Source: Terriglobia bacterium
GTDB lineage: Bacteria; Acidobacteriota; Terriglobia; Acidiferrales; UBA7541
Direction of reading: 5' to 3'
DNA: 64,000 bases
Assembly (NCBI GenBank): GCA_020072765.1
Contig: JAIQGD010000037.1
Location: 43,813 to 107,812, forward strand
Shown here piece after piece: positions 49,801 to 55,429 of the stretch; positions within the stretch are counted from its first letter, which is position 1, and each line of letters starts with the position of its first letter. A model generated the notes under the pieces. The model had not been told where the DNA came from. It saw only the letters and a program-made list of their open reading frames with translations, and searched no databases. The position numbers and the translations under genes are program-made.

Positions 49801-50332
49801 TCACACGACAGAGATCCTAGCTGGCAACTGGAGGGTTTCGGTCTCCGCCTTGGTGAAATCCGGCACGGTGCTGTCGGACTTTGGCGTGGCTCCGACTACC
49901 GTCCTCGACATTTCGGGGAGTGGGAATGGATACACGCAGCGGCCCAACGTGACGGGCAACCCGTATTGTGCGTCGAAGGGGCGGACGTGCTGGCTTAATC
50001 CGGCGTCCTTTAGCTGGCCGCACGCCTATACGTACGGAAACCTGCGGGCCAACAGCCTGTTTGGCCCGGGAGCGGTCGTCGTCAACACGGCGCTGTCGAG
50101 AATCTTCCAGATTCGGGAGGGGCAGCAACTGGAGTTCCGCTGGGAGGTTTTCAATCTTGCGAATCACGTGAATCTGTACGGACCCAGCGGGACGGGGGCG
50201 GGCTTCCCGTTCCCCGGAGTTTTCCCGAGTTTCGGCAAGCCGACTCCAGCTTCGATCACAGGGTTGGGCGCCATCGCTCAAACGACCAACGATCCGCGCA
50301 TCATGCAGTTCGCTTTGAAGTATAAGTTTTAG
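46826..50332 (+). CDS. Oar-like TonB-dependent receptor 3
   Basis: This intact outer-membrane receptor has 1168 aa. ATG 46826 follows a GGGGGAG Shine-Dalgarno and a signal peptide (MKSKLLWALGLFLAATVVWA). The carboxypeptidase-regulatory domain (IRGTVTDESGAAVAGANVKL, YVFPALPVGSYQLEVTRQGF), the plug (LPLNGRQLTDLLTLTGGV; VNVVTKSGSNSFHGDVFEYL) and the barrel to the C-terminal aromatic residue (MQFALKYKF) are all present. The frame is open to 46667 but without similarity. Genes downstream on the same strand are small exported or membrane proteins repeatedly found with such receptors, which suggests a shared transcript. Confidence 0.92.
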   Translation: MKSKLLWALGLFLAATVVWAQTISTSQIRGTVTDESGAAVAGANVKLTQTATSAVRSATSAADGSYVFPALPVGSYQLEVTRQGFTKYLQTGIVLQVGVNPTIDVTLKVGAMTEQVTVEAQAAMVETQSTGVGQVVAPQQVQDLPLNGRQLTDLLTLTGGVSQGRSFRASYPSSATPSIAGGAQGSVAYWLDGGTHNDPLSNQNLPLPFPDTVEEFKVETSSLPAQYGTHPSGAVNVVTKSGSNSFHGDVFEYLRNDMFDAINTAYDSLGAPYVKQPLKRNQFGGTIGGPIQKDKLFFFLGWQDTIQRSTNPATPVPIPTAAMQAGNFQACLGTGPGPLPAPFVNNIDPTWATDRSPIIKQLETYLPTPTNPCGTYNYQRPNSYTENQGLARIDYHLNNKNTIFGRYFITNLTQPPGAPNLPASQGGLLIAAIDGAADRVQSLTLGDTYLIGTNMVNSFRATGNRSVERTVQNQTMSYAELLAAAGLPAPNVYQLGAPTFPKFLPDFRTQPGLYGLFPSIPSLQPYDTIEFSDDLALTHGAHQFSFGADFINLRAFATNYLLNQGQFAFDGSRTGVTLADFLLGQTSATSGFSQDAPIPSIQHQNVFALYAQDAWKVTRRLTVTAGLRWDPFFGHTDPKGHVVSISIPNLINNVHSTLYPTAPAGYLFPGDPGGPSGGKLTKNALNKWSPRIGVAWDPKGDGRMSIRAGFGMFYDFPNFSYDQFGFEEPYGGAATAPAAGCTTTCLTNPWAAFSFTDQQAVVHTGDPFPQYVGTGPKNAAYLPGALVFSYPQTIKPTYVMQYNLSVEKQVGTSWLLSATYIGNQQRHLWGNNEANPGIQGPCPSGTPGSYTLPSPLGCAAPGPCPSFLPPFICSGFGPFFALNNNRLFKQYNAPGQGGPLYGETLLLEQGGTGNYNGLILSAQHRFAHHFTSSTNYTWSHCISDNSTTTLGFFLAVEAVPYTPRADRGNCPSADTHNVFNQSLVAESPKFSNHTTEILAGNWRVSVSALVKSGTVLSDFGVAPTTVLDISGSGNGYTQRPNVTGNPYCASKGRTCWLNPASFSWPHAYTYGNLRANSLFGPGAVVVNTALSRIFQIREGQQLEFRWEVFNLANHVNLYGPSGTGAGFPFPGVFPSFGKPTPASITGLGAIAQTTNDPRIMQFALKYKF

Positions 50333-50372
50333 GTACACTGTAGCCATTCGCGGCCCCGCGGAAGGTTTTCCG

Positions 50373-51296
50373 ATGGGGCCACCGGGACACATTCTCAGCT
50401 TCACCGCTGAACCTAGCACCATCCGCCCCGGACAATCCGCCACGCTGACCTGGGCGGCGGTGAACGCGGACGACACGTCAATTGACCAGTGCGTCGGCGT
50501 GGTGCCCACCCGCGGTACGCGCCAGGTCTCGCCAGCGGTGACCACAACCTACACATTCGCGGCCGTCGGGCGCGGCGGCTCGGACAAGAAATCGGTTACC
50601 GTGACGATCCCCGGTACCACTCCCGCTCCGGCCAACGCCAACCCTGGCTGCGTCCCCGAAAAGGACCGGCCCGTGCCGCGCATGGATGCCACCCCGGACC
50701 TTTCCGGCGTGTACATCGGCGGCTTCGGCATCAGGCTCCTCAACAAGCCCGTGCTCAAGCCCGGAGCCGAACAATTCAGGACCGTTCCCGCCGAAGACGA
50801 TCTGGGCCAGGGCGTGCTGTGCGTGCCCCCGGGCGTGCCGGCCGCCACCATGCAGCCCTACCCCCTGCAGATCGTGCAGAAGCCGGGGCTCGTGGTGATT
50901 CTCTACGAGGCCTATCATCTGTTCCGCGTGATTCCCACCGACGGGCGCCCTCATCCCGCCGATTTGGATCCCACGTGGATGGGAAACTCGGTCGGGCGGT
51001 GGGAAGGGGACACGCTGGTGGTGGACGTGACCGGGTTCAACGACAAGACGGAGATCGAGGACATGCAACAGAGGGCCATCTACCATCACACCACGGCCTA
51101 TCATGTCGTGGAGCGCTACCAGCGCACGTCCTACGGCGTTCTCCAGTACGAAGCCACCGTTGACGATCCGAATGTCTTTGCGGCACCCTGGAAATACGGG
51201 GGCACCATGCAGCTCCACCCGGAGTGGCAGATCCAGGAGTACGTCTGCGAGGAGAACAACCAGAATTACCAGGATCTGCTGCAAAAGAAGAAGTGA
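50373..51296 (+). CDS. Uncharacterised protein with N-terminal Ig-like domain
   Basis: The 307-residue protein begins with an Ig-like beta-sandwich (FTAEPSTIRPGQSATLTWAA ... TTTYTFAAVGRGGSDKKSVT, residues 8-80). A Cys-containing linker follows, then a beta-rich family seen widely in Acidobacteriota, with DATPDLSGVY, the motif GRWEGDTLVVDVTGFNDKT, and a C-terminus ending EYVCEENNQNYQDLL. No signal peptide is present after the ATG at 50373 (Shine-Dalgarno GGAAGG), although the content looks extracytoplasmic. The true start could be non-ATG, or the N-terminus could have been lost. The function is unknown. It is 40 bp after receptor 3. Confidence 0.7.
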   Translation: MGPPGHILSFTAEPSTIRPGQSATLTWAAVNADDTSIDQCVGVVPTRGTRQVSPAVTTTYTFAAVGRGGSDKKSVTVTIPGTTPAPANANPGCVPEKDRPVPRMDATPDLSGVYIGGFGIRLLNKPVLKPGAEQFRTVPAEDDLGQGVLCVPPGVPAATMQPYPLQIVQKPGLVVILYEAYHLFRVIPTDGRPHPADLDPTWMGNSVGRWEGDTLVVDVTGFNDKTEIEDMQQRAIYHHTTAYHVVERYQRTSYGVLQYEATVDDPNVFAAPWKYGGTMQLHPEWQIQEYVCEENNQNYQDLLQKKK

Positions 51297-51358
51297 ACAG
51301 GGCAGAACCTTGGCATTATGATGCAAACCATCCACAGGCCTGAACGGGAGACATGTAA

Positions 51359-51724
51359 ATGAAAGCCAGAGTAGCCATTCTAATTGCTTGCCTGGTGCTC
51401 GGCGCCGTGCCGGCGTTCGCGCACCACTCGGTGTCCATGTACGACATGGCGCACCCCACCACCGTCGTGGGCGTGGTGACGAAAGTCGAATGGACCAATC
51501 CGCACGCCTATCTCGACATAGATGTGAAAAACGCCAAGGGCGAGATCGAGCACTGGGCCATCGAAATTGACAGCCCCAACTTCCTGAAGCACAACGGCTG
51601 GACCAGCACGACCGTGAAGCCCGGCGACACCATCACCTGCACGGGCGGCCGCGCCAAGAGCGGGGCGCTCACCATGCGCTGCACGACGGTCAAGCTGGCC
51701 ACCGGCGAGGAGCTCCGGTCCTAG
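51359..51724 (+). CDS. DUF6152-family exported small protein
   Basis: This 121-residue protein has a signal peptide cleaved around VPAFA. The mature protein starts HHSVSMYDMAHPTTVVGVVT, the His-rich opening and single OB-like beta-barrel typical of DUF6152, followed by WTNPHAYLDIDVK and WAIEIDSPNFLKHNGW. The family is common next to the GRWEGDTLVVD-type family, and its role is unknown; the N-terminal His pair suggests metal binding. GGGAG lies about 10 nt upstream of the ATG. Only 5 bp separate it from the first DUF6644 gene. Confidence 0.82.
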   Translation: MKARVAILIACLVLGAVPAFAHHSVSMYDMAHPTTVVGVVTKVEWTNPHAYLDIDVKNAKGEIEHWAIEIDSPNFLKHNGWTSTTVKPGDTITCTGGRAKSGALTMRCTTVKLATGEELRS

Positions 51725-51729
51725 CGCCC

Positions 51730-52224
51730 ATGCCCATCTATCACTGGTGTCAGTGGCTGGAAGGCACACGCGTTGGTCTCGCCATCCGCGATTCGAGCTG
51801 GCTCTTCCCGGTAATCGAATCCATTCACGTGCTGGGCATCGTCGTGCTGGTCGGTTCCACGGGCTTGTTCGACCTGCGCCTGCTCGGCCGCGGCTTCCTG
51901 CGGGACAAACCGGTGTCGCGGGTCAAGAAAGAGATCGCGCCGTGGGTGTGGGGCAGCTTCGCGGTGATGGTTGTCACCGGGTCGCTGATGTTTTCCTACG
52001 AAGCGACCAAGTGCTACACGAGCTGGTTTTTCCGCATCAAGCTGGTGCTGCTCGCGCTCTCCGGGCTGAATGCGTTCCTTTTCGAGTTCGGAGCCTACCG
52101 GAAGGTGGCCGCGTGGGATGATGCCGCGGCACCGGCGCCCCGATCGGCGCAAATGGCGGCGTGGGCGTCCCTGATTTTGTGGGCTTTCGTCGTGGGCGCC
52201 GGGCGCGGCATCGCGTACTATTAG
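51730..52224 (+). CDS. DUF6644-type membrane protein, copy 1
   Basis: This 164-residue inner-membrane protein has four transmembrane segments. Visible features shared with the next two genes are W-x-x-WLE at the N-terminus (HWCQWLEGTRVGLAIRDSSW), a His in the first helix (ESIHVLGIVVLVG), the DLRLLG motif after it, and a C-terminal helix. The conserved helix His could coordinate haem, but no CxxCH is present. The function is unknown. It starts 5 bp after DUF6152, which suggests translational coupling. Confidence 0.8.
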   Translation: MPIYHWCQWLEGTRVGLAIRDSSWLFPVIESIHVLGIVVLVGSTGLFDLRLLGRGFLRDKPVSRVKKEIAPWVWGSFAVMVVTGSLMFSYEATKCYTSWFFRIKLVLLALSGLNAFLFEFGAYRKVAAWDDAAAPAPRSAQMAAWASLILWAFVVGAGRGIAYY

Positions 52225-52247
52225 ACCGGCACGGGGGCGGAATCGAC

Positions 52248-52727
52248 ATGCGCTTTTGCGAATGGCTCGAGCACACGGCCCTGATCACCGCGATCAACAA
52301 CTCGCTGGTCCTTGCCACGATCGTCGAAGTGCTGCATTACTTCAGTCTCTTCCTCCTGGTGGGCTCCATTCTGATCGTGGACTTGCGGCTGCTGGGCCTG
52401 GCAGCGCGGCGGCGCAATGCTGCCGAGGTGGCCGATGAGATGTTCTCCCTGATGTGGGCCGGGCTGGTCCTGAATTTCGCCACCGGATTTCTGCTGTTCG
52501 CCGGCGATGCCACCACCTTCTACGGAAACCGCGTGTTTCACATCAAGCTGGCCGTGATTCTGCTGGCCGTGATCGTCGGCGTGATCGTCCAGTGGGGCGC
52601 GGCTCGCTGGGGCCGCTTGCCGGCCGTGCCCAGCGGCGCCAAACTGCTCGCCTTCGTCTCGCTGGCGTTGTGGATCGCATCCATCCTCGCGGCCGTCGAA
52701 GTCCCCTCGCTGACGAGCGTGGGATAG
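52248..52727 (+). CDS. DUF6644-type membrane protein, copy 2
   Basis: This 159-residue paralogue of the preceding gene has four membrane segments. It has the same pattern: FCEWLEHTALITAINNSLVL, helix His in EVLHYFSLFLLVG, then LIVDLRLLGLAARRR, and FATGFLLFAGDATTFYGNRV in the third helix. The start at 52248 (MRFCEW) has a GGGGGCGG sequence upstream; the open frame from 52161 overlaps copy 1 and is not needed. It lies 23 bp after copy 1. Confidence 0.8.
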   Translation: MRFCEWLEHTALITAINNSLVLATIVEVLHYFSLFLLVGSILIVDLRLLGLAARRRNAAEVADEMFSLMWAGLVLNFATGFLLFAGDATTFYGNRVFHIKLAVILLAVIVGVIVQWGAARWGRLPAVPSGAKLLAFVSLALWIASILAAVEVPSLTSVG

Positions 52728-52754
52728 GCCGCCGGAAAACGAGGGCTGCTGCCA

Positions 52755-53249
52755 ATGAACGGTCTGCTGCTGCACTTTTGCGAATGGCTGCAACACACGC
52801 AGTGGGCGAGGGCCATCAGCGGGTCCACCTGGGCGTATCCCTACGTGCAGATGATCCATTTTGCGGGGCTGTCGCTGTGGGTGGGCACCAGTGTTGCCGT
52901 CGATCTGCGCCTGCTGGGCGCGGGCCGCAATCGCCGGGCCTTCGCCGAGCTTTCCGATGGGCTGTTGGTGTGGAACTGGATCGGATTCGCCATCGCCTTT
53001 GCCGGCGGATTCATGCTGTTTGCGACGGCCGCCTCGGAGTTCATCGTCAATTCCGCATTTCGCCTCAAGGTGGGCGTGCTGCTGCCGCTGGCGCTGCTCC
53101 TGCACATCGCCATCCAGCTCAAAGCGCGCGCCTGGGACCAGGCGGCGGAGACCCCGCTGGCGGCCCGGATCGCGGGCCTGGCCGAGATATTGTTCTGGCT
53201 GGCCATTGCCACCGCCGCCGCGTGCATTCCCTACTTCGAGCATCTCTGA
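52755..53249 (+). CDS. DUF6644-type membrane protein, copy 3
   Basis: This is the third tandem paralogue, 164 aa, four membrane segments: FCEWLQHTQWARAISGSTWA, helix His in YVQMIHFAGLSLWVGTSV, then AVDLRLLGAGRNRR, and FAGGFMLFATAASEFIVNSA. Copies 2 and 3 resemble each other more than copy 1 in the FCEWL start and the third helix. It lies 27 bp after copy 2 and is the last gene of the receptor 3 run before a repeat element. Confidence 0.8.
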   Translation: MNGLLLHFCEWLQHTQWARAISGSTWAYPYVQMIHFAGLSLWVGTSVAVDLRLLGAGRNRRAFAELSDGLLVWNWIGFAIAFAGGFMLFATAASEFIVNSAFRLKVGVLLPLALLLHIAIQLKARAWDQAAETPLAARIAGLAEILFWLAIATAAACIPYFEHL

Positions 53250-53373
53250 AACTGAAAAATGGCTTTACAGCTTGCGAAAAAAACGTGACTTTTAGGGGGT
53301 CGGAGTTCCGCAGTCCCGGAATCCCGGAAGAAGTTGCGGGACTTCAGCTTCGACATAACCTACGCCTTATCAT

Positions 53374-53516
53374 CAGGGGTTTTCAAAGGATGCTGAAAAA
53401 TCCCGAGAGGTTTGTGGGTCGCGGCTTTAGCCGCGACATTGATGCCGTAAAAACAAATGGGGCTTTAGCCCCCGAAGTTCCCTGAGGCGTATTTTTCAGC
53501 AACCTGTTAACCCCTG
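53374..53516. mobile_element. MITE/REP-like element with terminal inverted repeats
   Basis: The gap 53250-53573 holds no gene but contains this 143-bp element. Its ends are imperfect inverted repeats of about 27 bp, from CAGGGG (53374) inward to TGCTGAAAAAT (53391-53401) and from ATTTTTCAGCA (53491-53501) outward to CCCCTG (53516); the inner 11 bases match perfectly. Inside are two perfect hairpins, GTCGCGGCT-tt-AGCCGCGAC (53418-53437) and GGGGCT-tt-AGCCCC (53459-53472). No coding capacity is present. One end is shared with the element at 21563. Flanking target duplications are not evident. Confidence 0.65.
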
Positions 53517-53573
53517 AGGCGCGATTGTGACTTCTTCCGCAAGCTGTTTAACCGCCGAAGTCCGGCCAGTCTT

Positions 53574-54056
53574 ATGACGCCCCGCACAACTTCCAAATGG
53601 GTCCGCTTCGTCCATCTGCCGCCACAGGAGCGTGCCCTGGTTGTGCGTGCGGCGCTGCGGCTGGGTTGGACGCTGGCGGGACTCCGTCTGCTGGGATTCC
53701 GCCGCTGCCACGCGCTGATCCTGCGTTTCGCCCCTGGTCCGAGAGATGGACAGGCATGCGGTGCGGACCGCGCGCGCCAGTGGACCGCGAAACTCGTGCG
53801 CGCTGCGGCGTCCGTGGAGCGCAACTTCCCGCTGCAGCCCAACTGCCTGGAGCGTTCGCTGGCGCTGTGGTGGACCTTGCGCCGCAATGGAATCCCGGCG
53901 GAGTTGCACATCGGTGGCCGCAAGAGCGACCGGGGATTTGAAGCGCATGCCTGGGTCGAATGGAACGGCGAGGTGCTGAACGACAGCGCAGACGTGCACC
54001 AGCACTACGCCCGCTTCGACGCTCCCGTCGCGGATACCGAGTCCAGCCCGCGATGA
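53574..54056 (+). CDS. Lasso peptide biosynthesis B2-type protein (transglutaminase-like leader peptidase)
   Basis: In lasso peptide pathways the B2 protein cleaves the leader from the precursor before the macrolactam ring is closed. The 160-residue protein has the family N-terminus (LPPQERALVVRAALRL) and the papain/transglutaminase-like catalytic residues: Cys in LQPNCLERSLALWWTLRRNG, His in FEAHAWVEWNGEVLND, and a final Asp in that stretch. The stop overlaps a following ATG (ATGA), implying a coupled downstream gene, but only a 46-codon frame follows. No precursor, B1 (PqqD-like) or C (asparagine synthetase-like) gene is found in the window. It is an orphan, or the left part of a cluster cut by the island. 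Confidence 0.82.
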   Translation: MTPRTTSKWVRFVHLPPQERALVVRAALRLGWTLAGLRLLGFRRCHALILRFAPGPRDGQACGADRARQWTAKLVRAAASVERNFPLQPNCLERSLALWWTLRRNGIPAELHIGGRKSDRGFEAHAWVEWNGEVLNDSADVHQHYARFDAPVADTESSPR

Positions 54057-54193
54057 GCGGTTTTCGATGGATGGCGGAGAGGGGGGGATTGTTGACCTCC
54101 GCTCCGACTCGCATTGCAAACAGAACACTTAAATCGCTAACTCCTGAACTTTCAACGGAATATTTGTCGGAGACGTTGCGCTGCGTTGCTTGA
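54053..54193 (+). pseudogene. Possible 5' stub of the gene once coupled to the B2 protein
   Basis: A 46-codon frame starts at the ATGA overlap with the lasso B2 gene (MSGFRWMAERGGLLT...). Only the overlap and the first residues suggest a gene; the rest has no recognised similarity, and its base composition already resembles the island. In lasso clusters a C protein often sits here, so this could be its truncated beginning. That is inference. Confidence 0.25.
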
Positions 54194-54377
54194 CGCTTTG
54201 CCCCATACCGAAAAATCGTAACCGTCGTAACCGCTAATACCCTACCCGGCTGCAAAAGTAAAGCTAGGGACTGGCCCCTTTCTGGGTACCCACCAAAAAC
54301 GGTACTGTCGGGTTGTTTACTTATAGGTAGGCGTCACCGTATGGTTAGCGTCAGTCCTCTAAAGGAGGGACGCTAAG
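54194..54377. other. Left edge of the low-GC island, non-coding
   Basis: Between the stub and the first small gene I see no ORF of substance. GC content drops here relative to everything to the left. Short repeats such as TAACCGTCG/TAACCGCTA (54221-54238) are present, but no tRNA 3' end or clear attachment core was recognised. The last 33 bases form the hairpin listed separately. Confidence 0.4.
54345..54376 (+). promoter_or_regulatory. Hairpin that hides the ribosome binding site of the small basic protein gene
   Basis: TTAGCGTC (54345-54352) pairs with GACGCTAA (54369-54376), and after a 3-nt bulge CCTC (54356-54359) pairs with GAGG (54365-54368). The GGAGG Shine-Dalgarno (54364-54368) thus sits inside the stem, 9 nt before the ATG at 54378. 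An upstream GGCGTC (54330-54335) could pair instead with GACGCT, giving an alternative fold. The pairing is directly visible; a role in translational control is inference. Confidence 0.5.
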
Positions 54378-54548
54378 ATGAAGACGAAGAAAGCAAGAGC
54401 CATAAAGAAAGCGAAGAAGGCCACGAAGCAAACCCAGGCGGTGAGGTCCAAGGCGGCTCGTGCGAAAATCGCCGAGGGTACGCGGCTCTTCGCCCTTGCC
54501 GGACGCCCGACCAAGGCTCAGTTCGTTAAGGTGTACGGACCCAGGTGA
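54378..54548 (+). CDS. Very small Lys/Arg-rich protein
   Basis: This 56-residue protein begins with a histone-H1-like basic tail (MKTKKARAIKKAKKATKQ) and ends in the compact motif RLFALAGRPTKAQFVKVYGP. Shine-Dalgarno GGAGGG is ideal but sequestered in a hairpin. The TGA stop is followed in the same frame, with no other stop, by 29 more codons (to 54635) that include MTWAQRAEAGVDAKHFQAAL, which could be the natural continuation of the domain. The gene may therefore be a longer 85-codon frame interrupted by one in-frame TGA. The function is unknown; nucleic-acid binding is suggested by the charge. Confidence 0.55.
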   Translation: MKTKKARAIKKAKKATKQTQAVRSKAARAKIAEGTRLFALAGRPTKAQFVKVYGPR

Positions 54549-54554
54549 CCAAAG

Positions 54555-54635
54555 ATGACGTGGGCACAGCGTGCCGAGGCTGGTGTTGATGCCAAACACT
54601 TTCAGGCCGCTCTGGCAGCAAAAGGTGGAGCCTAA
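54555..54635 (+). CDS. Tiny ORF in frame with the preceding small gene
   Basis: This 26-residue frame (MTWAQRAEAGVDAKHF...) begins two codons after the TGA of the upstream gene and in the same frame. AGGTGA lies at suitable spacing before its ATG. It is either a separate micro-cistron or, more likely, the C-terminal part of the same protein after a nonsense mutation or read-through site. A terminator-like hairpin follows 17 nt later. Confidence 0.3.
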   Translation: MTWAQRAEAGVDAKHFQAALAAKGGA

Positions 54636-54651
54636 AAACACCTTGGACTCA

Positions 54652-54687
54652 GAGGCCCTCGGACCGCGCAACGGCTGGGGGCCTTTT
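54652..54687 (+). terminator. Candidate intrinsic terminator
   Basis: AGGCCC (54653-54658) pairs with GGGCCT (54679-54684), followed directly by TTT. The loop is about 20 nt with some internal pairing possible. Its position just after the small basic protein gene(s) fits transcription termination. Confidence 0.5.
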
Positions 54688-54702
54688 GATCCAGTGCTGT
54701 AG

Positions 54703-55110
54703 CTATCGAGACAATCCGACGGTAACTTGAAGCTGGTACCGCCGAACACTCATGGGCACCAACTTCAAAGACATACGCCCTGAACGTGGGGGAGCTGTAA
54801 TCTCAAAAGGTAGAAAAAGCTGCTGCTCAAACGCTTCCCCTTGTCTCTTCTTTCGTTTAGCTGACACGGTGCGGCCGATCTCGACGTTCTCGTATGGCAC
54901 GGACACCCCGTATATCGCATAGGCCAGGGCGATTGTCCGAATGCTGGGCGTACCGCCCGAAAGCTGTTTCTGTAGACCAGCGGCGGTTACACCCAAGCTC
55001 GATGCTATTTCGGCAAGAGTCTTTCCGTTTTCCCGCTCACGTGAAATGTGAGGCTGCAAGGCTTCAGCGAATCGTGTAGCAAAACGCCGATCTTCTTCAG
55101 TTTGTTTCAT
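54703..55110 (-). CDS. HTH (XRE-like) transcriptional regulator
   Basis: This 135-residue protein (start MKQTEEDRRF) has an HTH in residues about 25-60: TLAEIASSLGVTAAGLQKQL, followed by SIRTIALAYAIYGVSVPYEN. The C-terminal part (EQQLFLPFEITAPPRSGRMS) is basic and beta-rich and resembles no family I know. The ATG at 55110 is chosen over a TTG 12 codons upstream because it precedes the conserved part. It is divergent from the zinc-ribbon gene, with two palindromes between that are probably its operators. The codon use is island-like. Confidence 0.75.
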   Translation of the reverse strand: MKQTEEDRRFATRFAEALQPHISRERENGKTLAEIASSLGVTAAGLQKQLSGGTPSIRTIALAYAIYGVSVPYENVEIGRTVSAKRKKRQGEAFEQQLFLPFEITAPPRSGRMSLKLVPMSVRRYQLQVTVGLSR

Positions 55111-55148
55111 CGGATGCCGTCGAAGAATCTTGACTTTGTTGAGCAAGC

Positions 55149-55175
55149 AACTTAAGTTATACTACAACTTAAGTT
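55149..55175. promoter_or_regulatory. Paired palindromic operator between divergent genes
   Basis: AACTTAAGTT occurs twice (55149-55158 and 55166-55175), each a perfect 10-bp palindrome, with centres 17 bp apart. The TATACT between them (55158-55163) could be a -10 element for rightward transcription, with TTTGTT (55135-55140) as a weak -35 at 17-bp spacing. Binding of the adjacent HTH protein here would cover the promoter. The repeat is directly visible; its regulatory role is inference. Confidence 0.6.
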
Positions 55176-55198
55176 GCACACCAAGACAGGATAGTTTT

Positions 55199-55429
55199 GT
55201 GGTGGAAGCCAAAGACCAACTACCCTCTATGCGGGAACGAATCCGGAAATGCCGATTCTGCGGACAAGAAGTTGTCAGTTCTGCTTTGGGTTATGCAGAG
55301 AATCCATATTGTGCGAACTGCTTATCTGAAAGGGTAGCGGAATCAAAGAGAAACCTTGAATTGGTGACCTGGTTGGTCTCTGGCGATTACTTTGTTCCTA
55401 CGAAGTTAGCTCAGAAAAGACCACAGTAA
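55199..55429 (+). CDS. Small zinc-ribbon protein
   Basis: This protein of about 76 aa has two CxxC pairs, CRFCGQEVVSSALGYAENPY and then CANC, separated by about 15 residues, a likely zinc ribbon. A basic helix follows (SERVAESKRNLELVTWL). The start GTG 55199 has AGGA at 55187-55190 upstream; the frame is open further left across the operator, which makes an upstream start unlikely. Its 3' end overlaps the kinase gene by 32 bp, tail to tail. No family is recognised. Confidence 0.55.
   Translation: MVEAKDQLPSMRERIRKCRFCGQEVVSSALGYAENPYCANCLSERVAESKRNLELVTWLVSGDYFVPTKLAQKRPQ

Noticed and set aside
53250..53573. Lasso peptide precursor upstream of the B2 gene
   Set aside because: No short frame with a plausible leader and ring-forming Gly ... 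Asp/Glu core was found; the region is occupied by the MITE-like element.
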